Part shown: positions 49,831 to 58,714 of the stretch, piece by piece
Layout of the letters: every line of letters begins with the position of its first letter
How positions within the stretch are numbered: the first letter of the stretch is position 1
NCBI GenBank assembly: GCA_910578215.1
Contig: CAJTPH010000009.1
Span: 23,215 to 87,214 of the forward strand
DNA: 64,000 bases
Direction: 5' to 3'
DNA from: an uncultured Acetatifactor sp.
GTDB taxonomy: Bacteria > Bacillota > Clostridia > Lachnospirales > Lachnospiraceae
Made by a program: the position numbers and the translations under genes
The notes under the pieces: model-generated
What the model saw: the letters and a program-made list of their open reading frames with translations, nothing else
What the model was told of the DNA's origin: nothing
The model's database searches: none

Positions 49831-50834
49831 TGGCACAGAATAAAAAAGAACTGCAAACAAAAAAGGAAACTCAAAGCAAAAAGCCATCTCAGGGTAAGAA
49901 AAAATTTAAGATGGATCTGCATACCAGAAATTCTCTTAAGGGACTGGTGTTTGTTTCGCCTTTCATTTTAGGTGTGCTTATGTTTTTTATCTATCCCATA
50001 TTCTTCTCCATACGGCTCAGCGTCAGTACGGACATCAAGGTTGTGGGAATGCATATGAGCGGCTTTACCCTGTCGGAATATGTTGAGGCGTTTGTCGTAG
50101 ATAAGGAATTTCTGCCGCTGTTTGGGCAGACGATTCAGGATACTTTGGTGAAATTTCCGCTTACGGTTGTTCTTTCCCTGATTATTGCGGTGCTTTTAAA
50201 TCGTGATATCAAGTGCAGAGGGTTGTTTAGGGTAATATTCTTTATTCCTTTCCTTTTGGGAAGCGGTGAGGTTATGACCCAGCTCATAAACCAGGGGGTG
50301 GACCGTTCCGTGTTAAACATTATGGACGGGCGGCTGGTTCCCTACAACGTACTTATGTACTTTGGAACCACTATCACCGACGCTGTGCAGACGATCTTGG
50401 GTGTGCTGGTGACAGTACTCTGGGGCTGCGGCGTGCAGATCCTTCTTTTCCTGTCGGGTCTGCAGAGCATATCGCCGTCCCTGTATGAGGCGGCAAAGAT
50501 CGATGGCGCTACGGAGTGGGAGTTATTCTGGAAAGTGACGATTCCCATGATTTCGCCGATGATGCTGTTAAACCTTGTGTATACTCTGGTGAACTCCTTT
50601 GTCAACGGTTCCAATGAGCTCCTGACCTATATCAACACAAAGGGACTTCAGGACTATATGTTTGGCGCTGCCCTGGGCTGGATTTATTTCTCAGTTATCG
50701 GTCTGTTGGTAGCGATCGTATTCGGAGTGATGCAGAAACATATTCATACCAGTGAGATAGAGGAGGTAAAGAAGCGTGAACGCAAGCATAGAGTCTTCAC
50801 AATTGAAAAAGCACCCAAACGCACTTTTGAGTAA
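49830..50834 (+). CDS. Sugar ABC permease (MalF/UgpA type), system 2
   Basis: 334 residues. A Lys/Gln-rich start (KKELQTKKETQSKKPSQGKKK) of about 35 residues in the cytoplasm, then six membrane helices. EAA loop SLYEAAKIDGATEWELFWKVTIP (about 218-240). The ATG shares one base with the DUF5696 stop. This is a second, separate channel, not a copy of system 1: the N-terminal tail and loops differ. Confidence 0.92.
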   Translation: MAQNKKELQTKKETQSKKPSQGKKKFKMDLHTRNSLKGLVFVSPFILGVLMFFIYPIFFSIRLSVSTDIKVVGMHMSGFTLSEYVEAFVVDKEFLPLFGQTIQDTLVKFPLTVVLSLIIAVLLNRDIKCRGLFRVIFFIPFLLGSGEVMTQLINQGVDRSVLNIMDGRLVPYNVLMYFGTTITDAVQTILGVLVTVLWGCGVQILLFLSGLQSISPSLYEAAKIDGATEWELFWKVTIPMISPMMLLNLVYTLVNSFVNGSNELLTYINTKGLQDYMFGAALGWIYFSVIGLLVAIVFGVMQKHIHTSEIEEVKKRERKHRVFTIEKAPKRTFE

Positions 50835-51789
50835 CCTGAAGCTGCGGTGGAATTTGTTTACGCGCAGGTATGCCAACATGACAGGGGTTAAGCGCATTCT
50901 TGTGAGAATAGTCATGTACTTATTGCTTATAGGATTGGCCTTTGTGTTTATTTACCCGTTCATTTACATGATTACTACCTCGCTGATGTCCGATTCGGAT
51001 TTGAACAGCGCATCCGTAAATTGGCTGCCTACGGAGATTAAGTTTGAAAACTATGCTATCGCTGTGGATCTGATGAATATGGCGAATTATGTGAAAAATT
51101 CCGCTATTGTAACAGTGCTGGCCACCTTTGGGCATATTATCGCATGCTCGTTCATCGGGTACGGCTTTGCCAGATATAATTTCCCGTTGAAAAAGTTCTT
51201 ATTTATACTTGTTGTGTTGGCATTTATCGTGCCCACACAGACCATCATCACACCTCTGTATTTGACCTACAGTCGTATGAAATGGTTGGATACGTACCTG
51301 CCGCTGCTGGTGCCGACCTTTTTAGGCTTCGGCTTGAGAGGCGCCCTGTATGTGTTCCTGTTCCGCCAGTTCTTTTTGACGGTTCCCAAGAGTCTTGAGG
51401 AGGCGGCAAGAATTGACGGCTGCGGCTTTATGATGACCTACTGGAGGATCGTGTTCCCTCTTGCCAAGGCGACGGTGGTTGTTGCAATGGTGCTGTCCGT
51501 GGTATGGCATTGGAACGATACCTACGAGTCAGGTATTTATATTTCTAAAAGCAGCCTAGCCTTTCTTCCGCCCAGACTGCGAGCCATAGTTACCGCAGCT
51601 AACGCTACTCCTGCAGACCAGCAGGAAATGATGCGGAATCTGGGTCTGGAGGACGGTGAGGACGTCCTGAACAATGCAGTCGTTATGGCAGGCGCGACAA
51701 TTATCAGCGCTCCGATTATTCTGTTTTTTGCCTTTGCGCAGAGGTTGTTCATGCAGGGTATTGAGAGATCCGGAATAACGGGAGAATAA
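50776..51789 (+). CDS. Sugar ABC permease (MalG/UgpE type), system 2
   Basis: 337 residues, six membrane helices, EAA loop SLEEAARIDGCGFMMTYWRIVFP (about 210-232). The GTG at 50776 has GGAGG nine bases upstream and lies 59 bases inside the previous gene, an unusually long overlap. The long N-terminal tail (about 45 residues) is encoded in that overlap. It pairs with the permease before it and with the binding protein after it. Confidence 0.9.
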   Translation: MNASIESSQLKKHPNALLSNLKLRWNLFTRRYANMTGVKRILVRIVMYLLLIGLAFVFIYPFIYMITTSLMSDSDLNSASVNWLPTEIKFENYAIAVDLMNMANYVKNSAIVTVLATFGHIIACSFIGYGFARYNFPLKKFLFILVVLAFIVPTQTIITPLYLTYSRMKWLDTYLPLLVPTFLGFGLRGALYVFLFRQFFLTVPKSLEEAARIDGCGFMMTYWRIVFPLAKATVVVAMVLSVVWHWNDTYESGIYISKSSLAFLPPRLRAIVTAANATPADQQEMMRNLGLEDGEDVLNNAVVMAGATIISAPIILFFAFAQRLFMQGIERSGITGE

Positions 51790-51825
51790 GCGGTTCCCAC
51801 AGAGGACAAATTTATGGGTAGTTAT

Positions 51826-51855
51826 GCGGAAAGTTTTGGAAACAATTCTTTCCGC
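51826..51855 (+). promoter_or_regulatory. Hairpin between permease and binding-protein genes
   Basis: GCGGAAAG (51826-51833) pairs with CTTTCCGC (51848-51855). No T-tract follows. Such stems between genes protect the RNA of the binding protein and help to raise its level over that of the permeases. Confidence 0.5.
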
Positions 51856-51900
51856 TGGCTATAGAAACTATTTACATTTTTTATTAACGGAGGTAAAAAA

Positions 51901-53589
51901 ATGAAAAAGAAATTAGCAAGCAAGGTTCTTGCTGGTGTTCTTGCATCTACCATGGTCTTAAGCATGGCGGCATGCGGGGATGACAGTAAAGATCCGAGCG
52001 GCAGCAGTTCTGGAACTCCCAGTGGATCATCCACTCCCTCGTCCCAGAATACGTCTGCACCGGAAACTCAGGCAACACCTACACCGAAGCCGGCTCCTTT
52101 GAAGATCACAGTTGCGCTTCCCAGCGGTGGCAATATTCAGCCGGAAGGAAACGAGTGGTACGATAAGCTGGTCAAAGAGATCAATGAGTACACCAATATG
52201 GATGTCACCTACTCTTGGGAGGAGTCTGCAACCTATTATGATCAGCTCCAGCAGAAGGTTCAGGCAAGTAATATTGCCGATGTAATCGTAGGACCCAACA
52301 AGATTGACGATCCTAATACAAGCTTTATTTTGAAGGCTTGTGATGAGGGACTGTTCTGGGATCTTGCGCCCTATATTGATCAGTTTGACAACCTGGCAAC
52401 CATTCCTGAAGCTACTCTGGCATCCTGTTCCTACAACGGAAAGGTTTATGCTATTCCCCGTTCAAGAACGTTGGCTCGTAACGGTTTTGGCTACCGTAAG
52501 GACTGGCTGGATAAGAAGAACATGGATCCCCCTACCACATGGGCAGAGTTTAAGGAGATGCTTCGCGTATTTACCGAGGAAGATCCCGACGGCGACGGTC
52601 TGAACAATACTCAGGGTCTCGTAGTTGACGGCTGGCAGGATGTATGGAAAATCATCTTTGCATGGTTTGGAGTTCCCGATACATGGGGTCTGGACAAGGA
52701 CGGCAATCTGATCTACTATACACAGACAGAAGAGTACAAGGAAGCTCTGAAGGAGATTCGTGATCTGTATTCTAAGGGATACATCAACGACGGTTCCGTG
52801 GAAGGAATTCCTGATTTTATGGATCTGAACCCCGGCGCTGTCCGTAAGGAATATATGGGTACCGGAAAAGCAGGCGTTATGATTCAGTGCCTCGACGAGA
52901 TCCGTAAGGCAGAGATCAGCCACCTTGTTAAGGACGGAGTTTCTACCGAGGAGGATCCCGCTATTGAGCTTGCCGGCTATCTTGATTGTGGTCATGGTAC
53001 TCATGTACTTGGAAATGACGGCGGCTATAAGGGAACCATTATGATCAGCAAGGTTGGCAACGTTAAGACTGAGGCGCAGCTGCTTCAGGTTCTGGGCTAC
53101 CTGAATGATCTGAACGACGGCTCTATGCTGAACCTTATTGAGTATGGTTGGGAAGGTCTGACCTATAAGCTTGACGAGAACGGAAATGTTGTTGATTTCA
53201 CCGCCGATGAGCTTACAGCATCCGGCGTTGGCTCCAAGCTGGCTTACAGCGATGGCTTTAACCAGATTCTTGCTTACTATACTGCAGACGCAAATGCACG
53301 TCCTGTTGAGAGAGCGGCTGCAACTACTGTGATTCAGAAGCAGGAGAATCAGCTGTACGAAGACAACATTCAGTATGTTGTTATTAACCATGGCGCAGGC
53401 TTAATTTCCAGTGTTGCCAGCGATAAGGGCGCTGATCTGGGCAAAATCATCAGCGATGCTCAGCTTGCTTATATCAAGGGTGAGATTACTGAGGATGGTC
53501 TGAACGAGGCTCTTACAAGATGGAAGACTGCAGGCGGCGATGACATGACCAAGGAAATGAATGATCTGTACAAAGCAAGCCATAAGTAA
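51901..53589 (+). CDS. Lipoprotein sugar-binding protein, system 2
   Basis: 562 residues. Lipoprotein signal with lipobox SMAACG (Cys near residue 22), then a Ser/Thr/Pro linker (about 28-62) and a family 1 binding domain (KITVALPSGGNIQPEGNEWYDKL in part, VIVGPNKIDDPN, YAIPRSRTLARNGFGYRKDWL in part, DPDGDGLNNTQG). The DPDGDGLN segment looks like a calcium-binding loop. GGAGG precedes the ATG closely. Its codons are more A/T-rich and even (GTT, GCT, CGT) than in most of the window, as in strongly expressed genes. A good terminator follows, so it closes the operon. Ligand unknown. Confidence 0.9.
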   Translation: MKKKLASKVLAGVLASTMVLSMAACGDDSKDPSGSSSGTPSGSSTPSSQNTSAPETQATPTPKPAPLKITVALPSGGNIQPEGNEWYDKLVKEINEYTNMDVTYSWEESATYYDQLQQKVQASNIADVIVGPNKIDDPNTSFILKACDEGLFWDLAPYIDQFDNLATIPEATLASCSYNGKVYAIPRSRTLARNGFGYRKDWLDKKNMDPPTTWAEFKEMLRVFTEEDPDGDGLNNTQGLVVDGWQDVWKIIFAWFGVPDTWGLDKDGNLIYYTQTEEYKEALKEIRDLYSKGYINDGSVEGIPDFMDLNPGAVRKEYMGTGKAGVMIQCLDEIRKAEISHLVKDGVSTEEDPAIELAGYLDCGHGTHVLGNDGGYKGTIMISKVGNVKTEAQLLQVLGYLNDLNDGSMLNLIEYGWEGLTYKLDENGNVVDFTADELTASGVGSKLAYSDGFNQILAYYTADANARPVERAAATTVIQKQENQLYEDNIQYVVINHGAGLISSVASDKGADLGKIISDAQLAYIKGEITEDGLNEALTRWKTAGGDDMTKEMNDLYKASHK

Positions 53590-53634
53590 GATTTTCTATG
53601 CTGTAATCAAAGGCATTAAGAAATAATTAAGTAT

Positions 53635-53663
53635 CCCCGGCAGGTAACTGCCGGGGTATTTTT
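53635..53663 (+). terminator. Terminator of the uptake operon
   Basis: CCCCGGCAG, GTAA, CTGCCGGGG (53635-53656), then TATTTTTG. Confidence 0.9.
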
Positions 53664-53782
53664 GTTACAGAAGAAAATAAAAATTCTTTTGGAATTTTAT
53701 GCATATTTTTCCAATCTTGTCCATATACTATATCAAAGGATTGTGACCACAGGCAGGACAATCTTTGAGAAAGGAGAGATCT

Positions 53783-54022
53783 ATGGCAAGAGGACAGCGT
53801 AAAAGCATTGAAGAAAAGATTACCGCAAAGCAGGAGCTGATAGAGGCTCTTATGACGCGGGTAGAATCGGAAAAGCGGGAGTTGGAGGAGCTCTGTCAGG
53901 AAAAGAGGCTCAAGGAGCTGGAGGCGGTGGAAGACCTGATTGAAGAATCGGGTCTGCAGCCTGAGGAGGTTGCCGCCGTACTGCAGCAGTACCTGGAAAG
54001 CAGGGCAGAGGAGGCGTCATAA
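53783..54022 (+). CDS. Small coiled-coil protein, unknown function
   Basis: 79 residues: a basic start (MARGQRKSIEEK), a long charged helix (about 10-50) and a short helical end (LQPEEVAAVLQQYLES). AAAGGAGAG lies close before ATG 53783. The form resembles small H-NS-like or UBA-ended proteins of Lachnospiraceae, but I know no function. A strong two-way terminator separates it from the convergent gene. Confidence 0.68.
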   Translation: MARGQRKSIEEKITAKQELIEALMTRVESEKRELEELCQEKRLKELEAVEDLIEESGLQPEEVAAVLQQYLESRAEEAS

Positions 54023-54036
54023 AAATTTTGCGGCAT

Positions 54037-54081
54037 AAAAGACCGGATGAAGAACAGCCAGGTTCAATCATCCGGTCTTTT
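54037..54081. terminator. Two-way terminator
   Basis: AAAAGACCGGATGA (54037-54050) pairs perfectly with TCATCCGGTCTTTT (54068-54081). It has T residues on the 3' side on both strands and lies between convergent genes. Confidence 0.9.
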
Positions 54082-54113
54082 GCTTCCCGATTTTCCGAAT
54101 CGAGTGTATAGGC

Positions 54114-57100
54114 TTAACCCTCCGCAGCTCTCTGTACCAGGTTTTTCTGTGCGGTGGAAAGCATCAGCTTGATCCGGTTCAGCTGGTTTACCTCGCTGGC
54201 GCCGGGGTCATAGTCGATTGCGACAATGTTGGACTCAGGGTATGCCTTTCTCAGCGCCTTGATGACACCCTTACCTACTACATGGTTGGGAAGGCAGCCA
54301 AAGGGCTGGGTACATACAATGTTGGGCACCTCGTCGTGAATCAGCTCCACCATTTCGCCGGTGAGAAACCATCCTTCACCGGTCTGGTTGCCGATGGAGA
54401 CAATGGGCTCCGCAAAGGATACAATCTCGCGGATGGGTGTGGGCGGGGTAAAGTGTCTGCTCTTTTTGAACTCCTTCACCGCTGCGCCTCTTAAAATATG
54501 CTCGATGGCCCAGATACCCAAAGCGGAGAGCCGGGCGGCCTTTTTGCTCATGCCCAGTTCGTCTGCCTTGTAAATCTGATTATAGAAGCAATAGAGCATG
54601 AAGTCGATCAGGTCGGGCACCACAGCCTCCGCGCCCTCGCTCTCCAAAAGCTCCACCAGATGATTGTTTCCGGCGGGGGAGAACTTCACCAGGATCTCGC
54701 CAACAACGCCGACTCTTGGCTTTTTGATATCCTTTACGGGTATGCGGTCAAAATCCCGGATGATCTGCCTGCAGAGCCTGTTAAACCTGAAAAGCTTTAC
54801 ATGCTTTGCGGAGACATAGTCCTGCACGGTTTTCAGCCATTTTTTGTGCAGCGCGTCAACGCTGCCGGAAACCGCCTCATAGGGGCGCATGCGATAGACG
54901 CAGCGCATAAAGATATCGCCGAATTCCGCCGCCATGGCGGCGCGGATCAGTAGATTCGCGTTTAAGCGGAAGCCGGGGTTGCTCTCGATACCCGCAAGAT
55001 TCAGGGAAATGACGGGGATCTGCTCCATGTTTGCTTTTTTTAATGCCCTGCGTATAAAGCCCACATAGTTGGTGGCACGGCAGCCTCCGCCTGTCTGGGA
55101 CATGATAATTGCCGTCTTGTCCAGATCGTATTTGCCGGAGAGCAGAGCCTCCATAATCTGCCCCACAACCAGAAGGGAGGGATAGCAGGCGTCGTTGTTG
55201 ACGTATTTCAAGCCTACGTCCACGGAGTGACGGTTGTCGTTGTCCAGCACAACAAAGTGATAGCCGCAGGCGTTGAAGGCAGGCTCCATGATCTCGAAGT
55301 GAATGGGCGACATCTGAGGGCAGATGATCGTGTATTCAGACCGCATCTTTTCCGTGAACGTTACCTTTTCGATGGCGGAGGAATGGAGCGAGCGCTCCTT
55401 CTGCAGCTTTTCACGCACCTTGATTGCGGAAAGCAGAGAACGCACGCGGATTCTTGCCGCGCCCAGGTTGTTTACCTCGTCGATTTTTAAGCATGTATAA
55501 ATTTTGTCTGAACCGGATAAAATATCATTGACCTGATCCGTGGTGACTGCATCCAGCCCGCAGCCAAAGGAGTTGAGCTGAATAAGGTCCAGGTTCTCCA
55601 CCGTTTTCACATAGCTTGCGGCTGCATACAGCCTGGAATGGTACATCCATTGATCCGACACGATCAGGGGACGCTCCGGAGTGCCCAGGTGAGAGACGGA
55701 GTCCTCGGTCAGCACGGCAATATCAAAGGAAGTGATCAGCTCAGGTATGCCATGGTTTATTTCAGGGTCCGCATGATAAGGACGCCCGGCGAGCACAATA
55801 CCCCGTTTTCCGGTCTCCTTTAACCAGGCAAGAGTTTCCTCACCCTTTATCTGCATATCCCTGCGGGCTTTATCGAGCTCATCCCAGGCGGCGGCTGCCG
55901 CGGCCTTGAGTTCCTCCCCGGGAAGTTCCTTAAATTCCTTTAAGAGTGCCTGAGTGATAGTGCCCAGGTCCCGGAAGGACATGAAGGGATTGCGCAGCTT
56001 CATTTTGCCGCTGCTGATTTCCTCCACATTGTTTTTGATGTTCTCGGAATAGGAGGTTACAATAGGGCAGTTATAGTGATTGTTGGCGCCCTTCACCTCG
56101 TCCCTTTCATAAAACAGCGCCGGATAAAAGATAAAATCCACATTCTGTCTGATCAGCCAGGTCACATGACCGTGCGCCAGCTTTGCGGGATAACACTCGG
56201 ATTCGCTGGGGATGGATTCTATGCCAAGCTCGTATATTTTTCTGTTGGAGCTGGGGGACAAGATGACCCGGTAGCCCAGTCTGGTAAAAAAGGTATGCCA
56301 GAAGGGATAATTTTCGTACATATTTAAAACTCTGGGTATGCCCACCGTGCCTCTCGGCGCCTGATCCGCCTCCAGGGAAGGGTAGGAAAAGAGCCTTTTC
56401 AGCTTGTATTCAAAGAGGTTGGGCACGTTGTTCGCGTTTTTCTGGCCGCCGATTCCGCGCTCGCAGCGGTTGCCGGAGATATAGGTCCTGCCTCCGGAGA
56501 ATTTGTTGATGGTCAGGCGGCAGCTGTTGGTACAGCCCTTGCACTTTGCCATGCTTGTATCGTACTGAAGGGCGCAGAGCTTCTCGTAGGAGAGCATACC
56601 GGACGGGGCGCTTCCGTCCGCCGCTCCCGCATACCGGTCCCTTGCGATAAGCGCGGCGCCGAAGGCGCCCATAATGCCGGCAATATCGGGGCGGATAGCC
56701 TCGCAGCCCGCGATCTTTTCAAAGCTTCGCAGCACGGCGTCATTGTAGAAGGTGCCGCCCTGCACCACGATATTTCTGCCCAGCTCCGACGCGTCGGACA
56801 CTTTGATAACCTTAAAAAGCGCGTTTTTGATGACGGAATAGGCCAGCCCGGCGGAGATGTCAGGAACACCCGCTCCCTCCTTCTGGGCCTGCTTTACCTT
56901 GGAATTCATGAAAACCGTACAGCGGGTTCCCAGATCGATGGGATGCTCCGCAAAAAGCGCGGCCTTTGCGAAATCCTCCACGCTGTAATTCAGGGATTTT
57001 GCGAAGGTCTCGATAAAGGAGCCGCAACCGGAGGAGCAGGCCTCGTTCAGCTGCACGCTGTCCACGGTTTTATCCTTGATTTTAATGCATTTCATATCCT

Positions 57101-58385
57101 GGCCGCCGATATCCAGGATGCAGTCCACATCGGGATTGAAGAAGGCGGCGGCATAATAATGAGCCACGGTTTCCACCTCGCCGTCGTCCAGTAAAAACGC
57201 AGCCTTCATTAAGGCCTCGCCGTATCCGGTGGAACAGGAGCGGACGATGCGCACATCCTCCGGCATGGTCTCATAAATTTCCTTCAGCGAACGGATAGCC
57301 GTTTTTAAGGGGCTTCCGTCGTTGCTGCTGTAAAACGAATAGAGCAGGGAGCCGTCCTCGCCCACCAGAGCGATCTTCGTGGTGGTGGAGCCGGCGTCTA
57401 TGCCTAAAAATGCGTTCCCCTTATAGGAGGCAAGCTCGGCTGTGCCTACATGGTGCCTGCCGTGGCGCTCCCTGAATGCCTCATAGGCGTCCCTGCCGGC
57501 AAAAAGAGGCTCCATGCGCTCCACCTCAAATTCCATTTTGATTTCGGAGGAAAGCTTGCCCGTCATTTCTTCCATAGTATAGGAGACTTCCTTCTTTTCC
57601 CAGGCATTTAAGGCGGAGCCGATCGCAGCAAACAGGTGGGAATTGTCGGTGTCGATGATGTGCTCCTGGTCCAGGTTCAGGGTGCGGATAAATGCCGCCT
57701 TCAGCTGGTCCAGAAAGTGCAGGGGACCGCCCAGAAAGGCCACATGACCGCGGATAGGCTTGCCGCAGGCTAACCCGGAAATGGTCTGGTTTACCACCGC
57801 CTGGAAAATAGAGGCGGACAGGTCTTCCTTGGTAGCGCCCTCGTTGATTAAGGGCTGGATATCCGTTTTGGCGAACACGCCGCAGCGCGCCGCAATGTCA
57901 TACAGGGACTGATAGCTCCTGGCATACTCGTTTAAGCCCGACGCGTCCGTCTGGAGCAGGGACGCCATCTGGTCGATAAAGGAGCCGGTGCCGCCGGCGC
58001 AGATGCCGTTCATGCGCTGCTCCACATTGCCGCCCTCAAAGTAAATGATCTTGGCGTCCTCGCCGCCCAGCTCGATCGCCACGTCGGTTTTTGGGGCAAG
58101 CTCCTTTAAAGAGCCTGCTACGGCAATCACCTCCTGGGTAAAGGGAACACCCAGATGGTTTGCCAGGGTCAGGCCGCCGGAGCCTGTGATCATGGGAAAG
58201 AGCGTCAGGTTGCCCAGCTGCCCGTATGCTTTATTTAATAAATTGGAAAGAGTTTCCCGGATGTTTGCGTAGTGGCGCTCGTAATCGGAAAACAGAATAT
58301 GGTGTTTTTCGTCCAAAATCGCAATCTTGACAGTGGTGGAGCCGATATCTATGCCAAGGGCTGCAGTTTGGTTTGTCGTTTCCAT
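54114..58385 (-). CDS. Large acyl-CoA dehydratase activator (BadF/HgdC type) with DUF2229
   Basis: 1423 residues, minus strand. Two ASKHA ATPase domains in tandem: the first starts GIDIGSTTVKIAIL (about residue 10), the second GIDAGSTTTKIALV (about 323). Both have the cluster-binding pattern of HgdC (CAGGTGSF and CSSGCGSF). A C-x2-C-x3-C set follows near 613 (CKGCTNSC), then DUF2229 and HgdB-like regions from about 680 to the end. Activators of this kind use ATP to fire one electron into 2-hydroxyacyl-CoA dehydratases; the fused C-terminal part is typical of clostridial forms whose target is unknown. ATG 58385 has GGAAGGA upstream on its strand. No dehydratase subunit gene is in the window. 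Confidence 0.85.
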   Translation of the reverse strand: METTNQTAALGIDIGSTTVKIAILDEKHHILFSDYERHYANIRETLSNLLNKAYGQLGNLTLFPMITGSGGLTLANHLGVPFTQEVIAVAGSLKELAPKTDVAIELGGEDAKIIYFEGGNVEQRMNGICAGGTGSFIDQMASLLQTDASGLNEYARSYQSLYDIAARCGVFAKTDIQPLINEGATKEDLSASIFQAVVNQTISGLACGKPIRGHVAFLGGPLHFLDQLKAAFIRTLNLDQEHIIDTDNSHLFAAIGSALNAWEKKEVSYTMEEMTGKLSSEIKMEFEVERMEPLFAGRDAYEAFRERHGRHHVGTAELASYKGNAFLGIDAGSTTTKIALVGEDGSLLYSFYSSNDGSPLKTAIRSLKEIYETMPEDVRIVRSCSTGYGEALMKAAFLLDDGEVETVAHYYAAAFFNPDVDCILDIGGQDMKCIKIKDKTVDSVQLNEACSSGCGSFIETFAKSLNYSVEDFAKAALFAEHPIDLGTRCTVFMNSKVKQAQKEGAGVPDISAGLAYSVIKNALFKVIKVSDASELGRNIVVQGGTFYNDAVLRSFEKIAGCEAIRPDIAGIMGAFGAALIARDRYAGAADGSAPSGMLSYEKLCALQYDTSMAKCKGCTNSCRLTINKFSGGRTYISGNRCERGIGGQKNANNVPNLFEYKLKRLFSYPSLEADQAPRGTVGIPRVLNMYENYPFWHTFFTRLGYRVILSPSSNRKIYELGIESIPSESECYPAKLAHGHVTWLIRQNVDFIFYPALFYERDEVKGANNHYNCPIVTSYSENIKNNVEEISSGKMKLRNPFMSFRDLGTITQALLKEFKELPGEELKAAAAAAWDELDKARRDMQIKGEETLAWLKETGKRGIVLAGRPYHADPEINHGIPELITSFDIAVLTEDSVSHLGTPERPLIVSDQWMYHSRLYAAASYVKTVENLDLIQLNSFGCGLDAVTTDQVNDILSGSDKIYTCLKIDEVNNLGAARIRVRSLLSAIKVREKLQKERSLHSSAIEKVTFTEKMRSEYTIICPQMSPIHFEIMEPAFNACGYHFVVLDNDNRHSVDVGLKYVNNDACYPSLLVVGQIMEALLSGKYDLDKTAIIMSQTGGGCRATNYVGFIRRALKKANMEQIPVISLNLAGIESNPGFRLNANLLIRAAMAAEFGDIFMRCVYRMRPYEAVSGSVDALHKKWLKTVQDYVSAKHVKLFRFNRLCRQIIRDFDRIPVKDIKKPRVGVVGEILVKFSPAGNNHLVELLESEGAEAVVPDLIDFMLYCFYNQIYKADELGMSKKAARLSALGIWAIEHILRGAAVKEFKKSRHFTPPTPIREIVSFAEPIVSIGNQTGEGWFLTGEMVELIHDEVPNIVCTQPFGCLPNHVVGKGVIKALRKAYPESNIVAIDYDPGASEVNQLNRIKLMLSTAQKNLVQRAAEG

Positions 58386-58493
58386 AAAGACCATCCTTCC
58401 TGAAATATAGTCAGACAAATGCTGAAATTAAATTTGAAAAGTGCCGGACGGCTGCCCGCAACGGCGCTCCGTTACAAATCGACACATGCAGAC

Positions 58494-58522
58494 ATTATAG
58501 TACATTAAAACGTAAAAATCAA
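58494..58522 (-). promoter_or_regulatory. Promoter of the dehydratase activator
   Basis: On the minus strand TTGATT (58517-58522), 17 bases, TATAAT (58494-58499). Leader about 100 bases. Confidence 0.7.
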
Positions 58523-58616
58523 TGAATAATAGCATTAAAAAGTTTCTAAAGAATGCTGATTTTTCTGTAAAATTTATTAAAAATTCTAATTTTAGGAAAA
58601 ATAGGAAAAAGCTTGG

Positions 58617-58645
58617 TTTACTTATCAGCCAAGGGATGTTAAAAT
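58617..58645 (+). promoter_or_regulatory. Promoter of the rhomboid-like gene
   Basis: TTTACT (58617-58622), 17 bases, TAAAAT (58640-58645). The gap 58386-58714 holds this, the divergent promoter and AT-rich sequence between them; nothing else is seen. Confidence 0.45.
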
Positions 58646-58714
58646 GTATTCATGTGCTTTTGGGAAAATGTCTGCGGTTCAATAAGGATATGATATTTGA
58701 AAGGATATAACTAT

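Noticed and set aside
58522..58710. 62-codon Lys/Asn-rich plus-strand frame
   Set aside because: AT-rich intergenic sequence between divergent promoters; no start signal and it overlaps the promoter at 58617-58645.
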